A DNA stretch of 60,763 bases, taken from assembly GCA_022579005.1 (NCBI GenBank), contig MU401674.1:1-60763 (forward strand), in the 5' to 3' direction. Shown here piece by piece: positions 1 through 11,885 of this stretch. The position numbers and the translations under genes are program-made. This stretch comes from Poronia punctata. Its lineage: Eukaryota > Ascomycota > Sordariomycetes > Xylariales > Xylariaceae. Every line of letters begins with the position of its first letter. Within the stretch, counting starts at the first letter, position 1. The notes beneath the pieces are model-generated. The model searched no databases, was not told where the DNA came from, and saw nothing but the letters and a program-made list of their open reading frames with translations.

Positions 1-2040
1 AGTTTAAAGTTTTAACTAATAACTTTTATTTATTATTAACTTTAATTTAAGTAGCTTATATATTAAAGCTTGCTTAATATAGCTTTATTTATATAATATA
101 AAATTATTATTATATTTTATAGCTTATTATTTTAAAAAGCTTATAAAAACGCAGTTTTAATACTTTATATAAAAATATAAACTTTTTCCTATTATACTTA
201 GCTTATAATACTAGCATTACTAAGTTAAAAGCAATAATATAATAGTTTAAATAAACTATTAGTTACTAATGCTTATTTAAATAAAAGTAAAGCAATTTAT
301 ATAAATAGTTTAATTTTTTAACGTTATAAAATATTATAAAATTTAAATAATATATAAGCTAAGTAAAGCAAACATATTAGCTAATTAGCTATTAAAGCTT
401 AAAAAAGCTATAGTTAATAATAAAGTAGCACTAAAAGTAACGTTGCTATAATAACTTAATAAACTTAATTTATAAGCTATTTTTAAACATATTTAGTATA
501 GCTTAAATTTGCTTAAAAATATTAACTTTAAATAAAGCTATAAGTATTTTATAATATATAAAAAACGCTTTTATAAAGTAAAGCACTTTTAACGCGTTTT
601 TAGCAAGCTTTTATATGCTATAAGTATTATAAGCTAAGCAGTATTACTACTTAAAGTATTTAAATTTAAAAATTTAATATAAAAAAGTTATAAATTATAT
701 AAATATTTTAGCTACTTAAATATTAGCATTTTAACTTATAAAATAAGTAAAGCTTTTTAGTATTTTAAAATAATTTTTATTATATAGTAAGTTATAGTAA
801 AATATACTTTATATTAACTTATAAAGCTGCTAATAACTTAATTGCTTAACTTTTAGCTAATTATTTTACTAGCGCTGCTTATAAAGTAAATAATAAACTA
901 TATATATATAAGCAACTAAAACGTGCTTATTTATATTAAATATGCTATATTATAAATAAAAGCAAAAATTATACTAAATATAAAATTTGTTAATACTAAG
1001 CTTTTAATAATAAAAATAAGCTATATTTTTAAATTTTTAAAAAAATAAATTTATAATAATAGCGCTAGTTTTATAAGTATAAAATTAATAAAATAGTATA
1101 AATTTAACAAGTTTATTTTTAAGCTTATAACGCTACTATATTTATAAAGTAATAATAAAGTTAAAAAAGTTAATAAAAACTTTAAAAAAATTATATTTTA
1201 TAAAGCTATAATAAACTAATATTATAACTTACTTACTTTATTTACTTTTATAATATAAATATATAATTAAATATTTAAGCTTAGTAGCTATAGTAGTTAT
1301 TTTTTATTATTTAGCACTAAATTACTTTAAAGTATAAACGCTATAAAATATACTAAATATATTTATAAACTAATTAAAAAAAAAAGTAAAAAGCGTAAAA
1401 AAAGCTAGCGCTTTATTATAAAGCACTAATAATATGCTAGTAATATAATAAAATAATAACCTTTTAAAACTAAATTTAAACTTACTTATAAAAAAAAAAG
1501 TTTAATTTATACTTATAATATTAAAAATTAAATATTATAAGTATAGTAATAAGTATATAAAGCTAAACTTTTTTATAATAGCTTTTAAGTAATTATTAAT
1601 TACTATTTAAGCAATATATATTAACTTTAAACTTTAAAAAATATAGTATTAACTAATAAATATAATAGTACTAACTTATTTTTAATATACTTAAAAAATA
1701 GCTACTTTATAAAAAGCTTATAATATATAAGCAAAATAATATTATAGCAAAATAAAAAAAAACTATTAATACTAGCTAAAATTAACTAAAATAGTTAAAA
1801 TAATAGTAAGGTTTATAATAGTAGCAAAAAATATAAAAGTATAATTAAAAATAATTATATTAATAAAAAAAATAATATAAATTTACTAGTTATAAAAATA
1901 AGTAAACTATATAAAATAAAAGTACTAATATATAAAAAACAATATAAAACAATTAAAAGTAAGTATTAAGTATAGTATTTACTTATATTTTATATATTTT
2001 AAACCTTTAAATACTTCCTTTTTATTTTACTTTATATATA
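1..2040. repeat. AT-rich RIP-like degraded repeat tract (left edge truncated)
   Basis: About 2 kb made almost wholly of A and T. The few G and C that remain sit mostly in AGCTTATA/AAGC contexts; CA and TG dinucleotides are scarce and TA is very common. This is the expected product of repeat-induced point mutation (C-to-T favouring CpA), a process of filamentous ascomycetes that acts on duplicated DNA. There is no long open frame in it. Composition returns to normal over roughly 2000-2200. The original element cannot be identified: no terminal repeats are visible because the left end lies outside the window. Centromere-like or subtelomeric AT-rich DNA would look similar. Confidence 0.8.
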
Positions 2041-2327
2041 ATACATTAATAGGTCTTCTATACTAGTTAACACAAGTTTACGTACTTTAATTAGTATATT
2101 AAACCACGTTAGCACCGTAAGACCAGAAGCACACTTTTAAGAAAAATTGGTCTTATTGTGTATTTTCGTATTAATTCCACATAATACAGGTCTTGTTGCT
2201 AAAAGGGACGACAGGTATCACTCTGACATGGTCGGGCCGGGCAAGGAAGAAACAATAAGTTACCTCAAACGACGTGAGTAGTTTAGAAAATCTATATACA
2301 AAACTGTTGAAGCGCTGGTATGAACTT

Positions 2328-4016
2328 TTAGAAGAAGAAAGTAGGGCTGAGGGGCCGGAGCTCCGCCACCGGCCGGTCGCGCGGCTTAGCTCTCGAGGGC
2401 AAAGGAAGAAGAGGCAGAGGTTTGTGCGCGAAATAATCGGGAGTACTACTGGGCTTTATTTCGCGGGATGGTTGCAACATCCCACGGATCAACATTGGAA
2501 CCTGTCTTTCTCTTCCCGAGGGTGGCATTTCCAGCTTGCCACCCTCTGCTGGAGTGCTGATGCCCCAAATCGAGGATGACGGCGATCGATTCGGCATGGG
2601 CATGAGTCTATGATGTGTCCGGGGTTGTTGTCCTCTACCTTGTCCGTGGTACGCGTGGTACTCTTGCGCCCCCGTCAACTGTCGATGCGCCACCATGACA
2701 ATATCCTCAGTCTCCTGTTGCGGCTCCGGTGCTACGAAAGACTTTTGCCACGGAAGTGTATCGGCTGCACTGCCCAAATCCCGCCTTTTGGTGGAGGCAA
2801 GATGCAGTCCCATCCGCTTGAATAATGGCGGTAAAGTAGCGGTACACCCTGCTATTATTCCAAGTGCAAGCTCGATGGTCCCACATATCGCGACGGTCCT
2901 ACGTAATATATTATTTAGAAACTTTGGCAAGAAGCCAAAAAGGGGTCGGGTGATCCTACGGCATCCTGTTCGCGTTGCCGATATAGACTAAACGGACAAC
3001 GAGTGTAATACCGGCACTAAAACATCAGAAAAGCCTCCGAGACTGTAGAGTTCGTCGAGCCAGTTATGACAGACACAAACTTACATGATACCGAAGCTTA
3101 GTAGGCCTGCGATGCCTACTTTTGAGGGGCGGTTGATTCGCACATGCCATAGAACTTGAATACAAGAATTTAGTAGCCGCCACCGAAAAGAACCTATAAA
3201 TCAGGGGGAGCGAGAGTATAAGCTTCCCCTTATATGACAGACAGCTATGTGTGTAGACATCCGCCTATGCAAGTCGAAACGGCACTTCCGATGAGACCGC
3301 GAGGGACGAAGAAAAAGCAGGAAAAAATGGAAAAGGAAAAAGAAAAAAGGACTTCATACTAATAATCGGGAGAATACCGAGCACCCAGTCCATGGCAGCA
3401 GCCAAAGAGCCCCAGATTAAAGTAGCAATGCGAACTGTGTCAGTATGCCTGCAGGAGCCCGAGCTTCCCTCTCGAGCACTCTTCCAATAATAAGACGGAG
3501 GTGAGCATTGGAACAGAGCTATGAACGAGTAAACGACGGTTGTGGCTGTCGTAGTGCCTATGATTATGTGCAAGAGTATCTTCTGCCACCTCCTCGCCGA
3601 AAGTCTCAAAAGAAACAAGGCGATAGAGACTCTGACAAGCCCTGATACGGGTCCTGATACCACCATGTTGCCATACCAGTTCCTGCGCACAATCTCGGCG
3701 CTTTCTGGGCTCGCAATAGAGGTTCCCAAGCCACCGTCGACAATGGCGCTAAAGACGAAGTAACCGGTGACTGTGTATCCCAGCTGATCATTGAAAGTGT
3801 TAGCTCCAATCCTTGTCGGAATATGGTATTTGGGTCTCTTACCAAGGCCGTTAGCATGAGATAGTCATCTATAGATGTCTTCCTGAGAAGCACAAGTTTC
3901 ACGAATGAACGCGAAAGCGATGTAACCCAGGCCAAGGCAAGGAACACCATCTGGATAATGAAGAGAGCTGTTCCAGGCGCGTTTACGTCGAATCCCAAGT
4001 TTCTATTGCTTGTCAT
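2328..4016 (-). CDS. PTH11-like fungal rhodopsin-fold integral membrane protein (5 exons, 431 aa)
   Basis: Exons (minus strand): 4016-3843, 3783-3360, 3154-3085, 3016-2960, 2898-2328; total 1296 nt. It belongs to the fungal rhodopsin-domain family (PTH11-related seven-helix proteins), putative G-protein-coupled surface sensors at the plasma membrane; the ligand is unknown. Visible landmarks in order are TM1 (residues ~16-33), the signature DDYLM after the first loop, RRNWYGNM in the helix 2-3 region, a helix-3/4 segment, DWVLGILPI, LWHVRINRPSKVGIAGLLSFGI, and the final helix TIELALGIIAG followed by ATLPPLFKR. The ~180-residue tail is polar and proline-rich, as usual for the cytoplasmic C-terminus. 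The first intron (59 nt) has a GCTAAC branch site. The last intron (61 nt) uses GTAGGA, an unusual donor; without it the frame meets TAG, so a recent frame lesion is the alternative. The loop before the last helix is shorter than normal. It lies next to the RIP tract, a typical accessory-gene setting. Confidence 0.82.
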
Positions 4017-5737
4017 GGTGATGATGGTCCACGTAGGACGCGATGGCAGCGAAAAGCCAGTGAACTTAACGATTGTTTTGCAAACCCCAGAACTTGCGAG
4101 GCGGAGTCAACTGACGTTCCTCAGATGGCTATCTCTTGAGGTGATAATGTATGCATTTCTTTCACGGCTTTGCAGCATAACGAGGCCCGCACAACATGCC
4201 TGGGTGTGTTGAAATAGAACAGATGATGTCGCGGTAAGGCAAGGTCTATGGCGAGACGGGGAGACAGCTACCTAAAGGGTTGAGTTTGAAAGACGATCAA
4301 CTAATATACGCAAACTGATCTTACAAGAGTACAGTGCATGAGGTGCGAGTGCCCCTGACCACAAGGTAGGTTGTCCTTTCTGTGCCGTATTGTAGCTAGT
4401 GTAAGAACGTAAGATAGGGCACATACGTATTCTTACACTGCGACTCTGAGCACACATGGCACACCCTTAACTGTGTGCAAAACATGAAACTGTGTCATGG
4501 AGGTCAAAATGGTACGGTGACCATCGAGGCCGTTTCAAGAAGGTATTGGGGCCATGTAGATGGGTATCGCCCCCCTTTCGACGTACGAGATTGTCGGAGA
4601 GACCGTTCAGACAGTCACCTTATTGCATGAGCTAGCTGCAGCAGTTCGTGAAGTTGAGCCACTTGGACGGAACCGAGCTCAACGCCCCGAGCTACCTTCT
4701 TTGACGCCTTTAAGAAAGTGGCCAACAGATTTTGCCAAGTCCGCAAACTTTTGTCCGCTGAAGACCTCAAATAGACGGCACAAGCCTCCTCGCCAGAGGA
4801 TTACTCGCTTGTGTCCGCGCCATGATTTCTAGATCAATGGACCGAGGCCTCACTTTGGTATGTGTCGCAGAGAACCACTATCTCATGGCAAACATTCTGG
4901 CCCTACCGTGCCATGTTGATGCTTCTCTAGTAGCCAAGAGGTTGGCTTATAGGATCGCAGGGGGCGACGCCTCGGATAAGACTGGGTAGCATGGTTGATC
5001 CTGTGGGCATTCGTACTAGCAGGTAGCCTCCTGTATCTGCTCAGGTATGCGGGCTGTACGAGGTGTCGCCACAAAGGGTCGACAATCTCTAAAACACTAT
5101 TTGGGCTGTTGGGTTACATCGGTCCATCATCAGCTGAGGCCGACTCGCATATTTCGGGCCATAACCGACAGAGGAACGCCTCTGTATGCACAGAAAACAT
5201 AAGCGGCTTCGTAGATATCAGTCCTTGAAGATTTTTATAGCAAGAGATGAGAGTGAAGAGTGGGAGTGAGAGCGTTAGGTTGTCAGCCCCATGTCGAACA
5301 GACTTTGAGGTTAGACACTGACATGCCCCCCACCCATTTTTAAGAACCGCAAGCGAAGCGATGGCCCAGGTAATAGAGTCAAGTGGTGAGCCTGGCGTCT
5401 ATAATTAGGGTGTAGGCTGAATATCAAGAGCAAATATTGCTACGTAAATTGAACAATACAAGCAGAAGTACCAGCCCGCATAAGCACCGACAGCGAGTAA
5501 CGTGCCCTACTCTCGTGCAATCTGAACGGCCGTCGACAATGGTGTTCCTGCCTGATTTAATATTGCTTTCTCGTCAAGTACTTGGACAACGCCACAGCCT
5601 GGAGTGATGAACGCCCACAATTATCGTTAGGGGTGGATTATCAAGCCCTGAAGCAGCCCGGTTCTTCCACTCTCACCATGGGCCTGATTATCCATTGGAG
5701 CTGATGTCATCTCCGGCCGAGAGACATGTTTGCTCTT
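4017..5737. other. Intergenic, no supported gene
   Basis: I see no model here. Open frames are under 100 codons and unrecognised. The 4560-4832 stretch is open on the plus strand, and the minus strand of the same DNA is nearly open apart from two stops, so an old degraded coding fragment is possible but cannot be named. Confidence 0.5.
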
Positions 5738-6127
5738 TTAGAAATCCTCTAGCTTGAAAACGCTATAAGATGGCTCCTCGTACGGATGGGCCCTGGAGAG
5801 CGAGGTTAGCGGCTCACACTCCCCATACCCAGATAGCTGGGCCGCGGCTGTTCACCTCTTTAGAGCAGCTACCGCCTTTCTAGTAGTTTCCTCGCCGACG
5901 CATAACGTTTCCACGCAGACCTCTTCCACCTTCTCCAGAGCCCCAACCTTGCCTATCGCCGGGTTCGCGCCGTCAGTCGGGCGAAACTGGCCCGTGCCTA
6001 CAGTTGTGAAGCTGCATTCGCTATAGTTGCCCTGCCGGCCTGCGCCGACAGCAAAAATCGCCGACTTACACGCGTCGGCAGCATAGGTCGGTACGTGAAA
6101 GATGAGCCGGAAGCGTTTGCTTGCCAT
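5738..6127 (-). CDS. Single-domain NIF3-like / CutA-fold protein (2 exons, 108 aa)
   Basis: Exon 1 is 6127-5856 and exon 2 is 5792-5738, joined by a 63-nt GTGAAC...CAG intron in phase 2. The protein matches the small domain inserted in NIF3/YqfO proteins (CutA-like ferredoxin fold), often labelled 'NGG1p-interacting factor 3' in fungi. Diagnostic pieces in order are FHVPTYAADACKSAIFAVGAG, GNYSECSFTTVGTGQFRP, GANPAIGKVG, a VETLC strand, then AHPYEEPSY supplied by exon 2. The AHPYEEP motif appears only after splicing, which strongly supports the intron. The large NIF3 dinuclear-metal domains are absent, so this is a stand-alone domain; its biochemical role is not known. It is divergent from the dehydrogenase at 6824, with 696 nt between the start codons. 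Confidence 0.85.
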
Positions 6128-6823
6128 TTCAGATTATAGGTATCAACTCCTTGGAGGAAAATCTAGACTAGGCATAGGTGAGAGGGCATGTCGCACTCGC
6201 CATCACTTTATGATTATCAGTCTGCGGAGCCTGCGGAGGTTAAGGGAACTTATCCCTAATATGGCCCACATACTACGCGGGTACCCTGTTTTAAGCATGT
6301 GATTATTATACTTGAGATTAAACCTTTATAAGCGATAAACTAACACACGTCTATGCATCTATCCAACGTTAAACCCATTAACGGGTCGGCCCGCCATCTT
6401 CGTCTTCCGCTATAAATATGATGTCCATTCACATTGTTCACGGGTATTGAGGATACCTAGGTAATGCGTAGAGGACTGCGAGTTTCGGAGGCAAACATGC
6501 TAGTAGCCTATCCGTGGTGGGTACGTGTGCTGTGTGTTGATGCAATACAACCTCTACGTTGGATATGGCCTGTTAGGTAAATTAAACCGTCATGGCGGGA
6601 CATTGTAGAAGCTACCTATGATGTCATGAACCCGTCATGATAGTATCTCGTCGCTGCTGGCAAGTATTAAAAAACGACTTCAACATCAGTTTACTACGCC
6701 ATTTCTTCCTTTTCTAGACTTCAAGCAAATACAGACTGATTAATTCCCGCCGCCATTTCTTTGAGGATTTAGAACAATCAGAGACATCAACATCCACCAC
6801 CTGTCATCCCTGAGCCAACAGCC
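6128..6823. other. Shared upstream region of two divergent genes
   Basis: A 696-nt interval between the NIF3-like gene (-) and the dehydrogenase (+). It should contain both promoters. I recognise no specific operator; the last ~120 nt before the dehydrogenase ATG are CA/TC-rich, as in many fungal 5' leaders. Confidence 0.45.
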
Positions 6824-7952
6824 ATGTCGGACTCTCAGTTCAAAGATGGTAAGCTTCTAACATGTCTTTGCTTTCTTATCTCAACTATTACTATGATCAT
6901 CGTGGTCTCTCCCACTAATGGGTGCATTCATGCGACCAAAGCAAGAGGCAATTATACTCTTTGATCACCATGTGCTGATCCAGGCTTTCTAGGTCACACC
7001 ATCCCTGTAACTCACCAGGAGTTTCCTGGGAAAGAGCATAAGATGCCTCTTCAGGCGCAGTATGACACTTTGCCCACTGACGACGGTGGCTATCAGAAAT
7101 ATCGTGCTGCCGGTAAACTAGAAGGCAAGAAAGCCCTGATCACTGGTGGCGACTCGGGAATAGGTCGAGCAACGGCGATCCTGTTCGCCATGGAAGGTGC
7201 CGACTCTTCAATAGCCTATTTGGCCGACGAAGAAAAGGACGCTCAGGAGACGAAGAGGCTTGTGGAGGCTAACGGAAGGAAATGCCACTTGTTCCCAACG
7301 GACCTCACGAGCAAGGACAATTGTAAGAAGGTTGTCAACGACGCTATCCAGGCCATGGGAAGAGTCAACATTCTCTTCAACAATGCCGCATACCAGATGA
7401 TGGTCAACGAGATCAAAGATCTTAGCGAGTAAGTGCCGAGCCGAGATCCTACAGACCTTGGATACGATATCAAGAGCTTATCACACCGTGACCAAAACAC
7501 GGAACTGACAGGCCTTTGGCAGGGACCAATGGGAACACACATTTAATACGAATATCCACCCGTATTTTTACCTCGCCAAGAACGTTCTCCCGCAGATGAA
7601 GCCAGGAGACACCATCATCAACAACGCGAGCATCAATGCGTATATCGGCCGCCCGGACCTGTTGGACTACACGTCGACCAAAGGCGCCATCGTATCCTTC
7701 ACCCGCGGTCTAAGCAACCAATTGGTCTCCAAGGGAATTCGGGTCAATGCGGTTGCGCCTGGGCCAGTATGGACGCCCTTGATCCCTGCAACAATGAACG
7801 ACGAGGCACAAAAGTCTTTTACGAGCCCGATGGGCCGCCCGTCCCAGCCCAGTGAGATTGCTACATGCGTCGTATTTCTCGCGGCCAAGGACAGTTCATC
7901 GATTAGTGGCCAGGTTATCCACTGCAACGGTGGTGTAATTGTTAACGGTTAG
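6824..7952 (+). CDS. NAD(P)-dependent short-chain dehydrogenase/reductase, YhxC/YghA-like (3 exons, 299 aa)
   Basis: Exons 6824-6848, 6984-7428 and 7523-7952 (900 nt). Classical SDR with an N-terminal extension of about 55 residues ending in GGYQ, as in the glucose/ribitol-dehydrogenase-like and general-stress oxidoreductase group. The cofactor motif TGGDSGIG is at residues ~62-69, NNA follows strand 4, and the catalytic Ser ~193, Tyr ~206 and Lys ~210 (YTSTK) are all present, then NAVAPGPVWTP. The short first exon was chosen because MSDSQFKDG joins through a 135-nt intron to GFLGHTIP, the conserved leader of this subgroup. The second intron is spliced at TTTGGCAG rather than the upstream CTGACAG so that SEDQWEHTFNTN is in frame. 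Likely a cytosolic oxidoreductase; substrate unknown. Confidence 0.92.
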
Positions 7953-9165
7953 GTCCACAGAAGTCGGGACGGGGACAAGGCCTCGGAAAAGGAACGAACG
8001 ACTGACGGGTTACGGGAAACGGATTTTTTGCACTTAGCGTGGCGATGCATAGCTCTTATATTCCGCTTTGATGTCTGCGAGGAAGTCGGTCACCCAAAGC
8101 GGGCCACGCGATTCTTGTTCGGCCACTCCCATGTACCTGCCTTCGATTAGGTAGTCACGTAGTGTAAAGAAGAAGAATATATGCTCTAATACTCCAAGCG
8201 TAAAACAATAGCCGTTATCCCCTGCCGCCTGAACGGTTCCTGACGAAACTGCCCCGCCTTACGGCCACAACCACAGCCCTTTCACTATGTATGATTCCGT
8301 ATCGTACTCGATGTTATGGATATGTGACACTTGGTCGAAGGATCAAGAGTGTATGGGAATGTTGTTAATCCAGGAAACACCATGGCTCTCAACCATTTCA
8401 TCTTCCCCTAGCAACTTTTGCTCGAGCAGATCTTACCGGGGCAGCGTAAAGACTCGGGCAAATAAAAATTGCAACTCGACTGCACGTTAGTCCAGTACGT
8501 CATTAGGACGGGCGACTTAGATCGGTGGTGGTGAACGATAAATGGCTGAACACTGGGCATATTGAGATTATACACCGGCCAGGAACTCACGACTTGCTCC
8601 TATATGACCCAACGATAGCTGGGATGGTCATGTGGAAAGCAATGGAGAAGAAGAAACAGGTCGCCGGCATGGTGTTTCATTTACAGTTCAGCGAGCCCGA
8701 GTCTTCACCCTACTTGTACAGTGGAGTAGGTAGCCGCAAAGCTCTACAGGGAAAGGTAGACCGGGAAAACATATTAACAAGTGAAGGATTGTCTACATGT
8801 AGGTACCATTTATATAACCGAGTGCTTGGAACACTGTTGACTGAAGGCGGAGGTCATAAATTATACTCGCGATCACAGGAGGTAGGTATGCGAAGTTCAC
8901 ATGTTGGTGTCGTGTCGTGCCACGTTCATGTAGGCCCTACCTCTATGTTACCGGGTAAGCTTAGGCAGTAGATAGACTACATTAGGTAATTAATAGCTGT
9001 GGCGGGGTTCATTTGTATTCCTTGGCGCATTCACGTCGCATTCAACAACGTTCATTGTTCAAGTAATCTTGAACCTCGCAGCTAGTAGACAGTCATTCTT
9101 TGCTTGCGCCGTATCCGAAGTGAACTTATATATTGGTCGTCTCGTGGTCGGCACCTATCTTCATA
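7953..9165. other. Intergenic, with one unexplained open frame
   Basis: A 1.2-kb gap between the dehydrogenase and IST1. It holds an open frame at about 8504-8971 (listed separately). Otherwise I see only promoter and terminator DNA. Confidence 0.4.
8504..8971 (+). other. Unrecognised open frame, possible gene remnant
   Basis: An open stretch of about 155 codons, without an ATG near its 5' end. The part reading HIEIIHRPGTHDLLLYDPTI followed by AGMVMW has a protein-like composition, and the second half loses that character. There is no recognised family, no clear start and no splice model that extends it. It could be a relic exon or chance. Confidence 0.15.
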
Positions 9166-10180
9166 ATGCCGCCATCAGCAACTATAGTCGTGAGTCCCTA
9201 AATACCTACCTTCCCCAGGTCCGACGGAACCCGGCCGCCGCAGCTGATACAGATATCCGATCGCTAATTGTTATTGGCTACCTTAGGCGAAGCTCAAGGT
9301 ACAGCTCAAGCTGTCTATAGCCCGGCTTCGTATGGTCCAAAAACGTGACGAGGCCATGGGGAAGACGCAGAGACGAGTTATGGCGCAACTTCTGGAAGCG
9401 GGCAAGATCGAGTCTGCTCGGATACGAACAGAGAACATTATACGATCCGACATTACTAACGAACTACACGAAATCCTTGAGCTATATTGCGAGCTTCTCC
9501 TCGCCCGCGCCGGTCTCCTCGAGGGCCAAACATGCGATCCAGGTCTTGAGGAAGCTGTCAAAAGCATAATATACGCAGCGCCTAAAACTGAAATAAAGGA
9601 GCTGCAACAAGTCCGCGCCCTCTTTGCCGAAAAGTACGGTAAGGAGTTCGTACTATCTGCCATGGAAAACTCGGATGGTTCGGTATCGGAGAAAGTCGTT
9701 AAGAAGTTGAGCGTGACGCCGCCAAGACCAGAATTAGTCCAAGGCTACCTCGAAGAAATCGCGAGGGCTTACGGGGTCGACTGGCCCCGGGGGTCCAAAG
9801 AGCTCGGCCAGGCACCGGAATTGATAGATGGAGAGCTGACGGGCGATGGTGACGTTGGATCTTCTGGCGAAAAACCCCGATCGACTTCAAGCACCTGTGG
9901 GACAGATGTGCCACCAGAGAGCAAGACCGCCCAAGAACGAGAAGAGCTTAGCCGGGCCACTCCGCCACGGACTCTAGGGTCCAGCAACCCGCTGCACGTA
10001 AACCCCTCGAGCCCTTCGACGGAAAATCCCAGACCGAAAGTGACACTAAACTCCATGGAGCTTAAACCGAGCAAAAAAATGGTCGACGCGGGTATAGCAA
10101 AGCCACGTGAAGAACCAAAGGGTTCCGGTATACCCGAGATCAATGAATTAGCAGCGCGATTTGCTGCCTTGAAGAGATGA
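9166..10180 (+). CDS. IST1: IST1-family regulator of Vps4 / ESCRT-III (2 exons, 305 aa)
   Basis: Exons 9166-9189 and 9287-10180, with a 97-nt intron (donor GTGAGT, branch GCTAAT). Ist1 proteins fold like ESCRT-III subunits and control the Vps4 ATPase during multivesicular-body sorting at endosomes. The N-terminus MPPSATIV joins to AKLKVQLKLSIARLRMVQKR, the conserved first helix; then KTQRRVMAQLLEAGK, ARIRTENIIR and LELYCELLLAR follow as in the IST1 domain (residues ~1-180). A low-complexity Ser/Pro linker covers ~190-280. The last residues, EINELAARFAALKR (~292-305), fit the MIM1 consensus that binds the Vps4 MIT domain. The gene is complete. Confidence 0.95.
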
Positions 10181-11885
10181 GTGGTCACATCCGACATCGC
10201 ATGGGAGTGGAGCGTCTTCCCCAATGAAGCGGCCCTCTGTTGGCTGTATGAATTACGACCGTCTAGTTTGGGAGCAAGGCGTTTGATATCTATCTAATAA
10301 ACGACCCAGTTTGATAATGGCTGAGCGGCTACCCATCCCTAACCTTGTATACCTGTTATACCGGTCTTAAGTGATGTACTGGGGTAACGGCATTACGCGG
10401 CAGGCAAGGGAACATTCGAGAACAGCCTCTCTGAGGGAGATTGCCAGAGAGTTCAGCTTGATATTCCTTCAGGATATAGTTTATAGGTAGGTCTGATTTT
10501 GCTCAACTAGGTTGACCTGTGACTGGTAGAGCAAGTTGACGACATGGAGATGTGGTCTTCACTGTACGCAGCATTGCCTTGGTCGAAATAGGCAGCAGAA
10601 ACTACAGGCAGGCCTTGCCGCCGCCCACGTGAAATATGAGCTTTAAAGTGTAGAAACCGATAGGGGCTGGATTCCACAAACAGAAGGGCAATACCTACCT
10701 AATAATATACCTTTGCGTACATCCTCATACATTATGTACCTACGTCTCAATTTTTAGGTAGCCTACGCCTGTGTCCCGGCTTTGTCTCCCACTTTCACCG
10801 AAATATATGCCAGTGCAAGCCTCCTGGTGTTCAAGTTCCATGCTTATCTTATATTATGAGTCCTGACTTACCAAGCAGGTGCGTACCAAGATACTCCTTC
10901 CCCATCCTCATAGTTCCTGCCTGCCTACCACACATTTATCAGGAGATAGATGCATTACATAAGGTAGGTATACCTGAAACACCCAGAGGCGGTGTCGAAG
11001 TACATAGAAATACATTTCCTTGATAGGTTGAACATAATTCCAGTAGGTACTGGGTAGTGCGTACCATTCTCTTCCGGATCGTCTCCGCCCCCTCCGATGC
11101 AAGGCTACCTACTACCGACGATTGCACAAAAGATGCTGCAATCTTTTTGTCTACTACTGTCTCTCCTTCTAACTATTCACATATCTTCTAAGCGTACCTT
11201 GACGCTAATTTGGCTCTAGGTACAATCTTATTAGAACCTTCCGCACCTACGCCAGATACCTTACCTTTGGCTTTGGGCTTTGAACTTGTCCATTTCTTCT
11301 GCCACATGGGCCAGCGGAGTCGAGGCCCTCTATTGCTCGGTGTCTACCTACTCGTCCATATTCCCTTATGTGGTGAGGGAATAACTTAATAAGCTACGGA
11401 ATTTTCCATCAACCTGAAATATCTGGTAGATGGGCAGCGGCCCGCTGGTTTAGCAAGGTGAGTGGCCCACCATTTAACCATTACCCTGCTGAAGGATGTC
11501 TGTGGTTGGAGGCACCGCTTTCTTTTAGTATTTCGTTGATGAACTTAAACCCTTTGACAACCTTTGTTGCCCGCAGAAAAGAGAAGCACGCTGCTGGGCG
11601 CCGCATGGGCACACCTGAGGTATCTTTCAGGTGGTGCCATTATATGACTGTTTGCGCCTGAATCCCTGGAATAGAGAAAGGGAGTGACAGATCAACGTTT
11701 GCCACTGACACGGCTTCACCACCTCAGTCCTCAACCACTCTGATCCGCTTTTGAATCAGATTGGTGCCTGACCTTATCAGCTCCTGGGCCCTGGGAGACG
11801 GTGTTTATACGCCTCCAGGGCGGAGAAAACCCTTCAACTTGTTCACCACTTCATCGATCTGGTAGTGGATTCGTCGGTACTCGAA
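10181..11885. other. Intergenic, no gene seen
   Basis: 1.7 kb with repeated TAGGTAGG/CCTACCTA words and no supported gene. The region just before 11886 stays open in the frame of the next gene, so an upstream exon of that gene is possible. Confidence 0.5.

Noticed and set aside
1..2040. Mitochondrial DNA insertion, because of the extreme AT content
   Set aside because: No mitochondrial gene, tRNA or intron motif is visible and the dinucleotide pattern fits RIP better.
4560..4832. 90-codon plus-strand frame as a gene, and its nearly open minus strand
   Set aside because: No recognised domain, and the minus strand has two internal stops with no splice solution; not enough to call a CDS.
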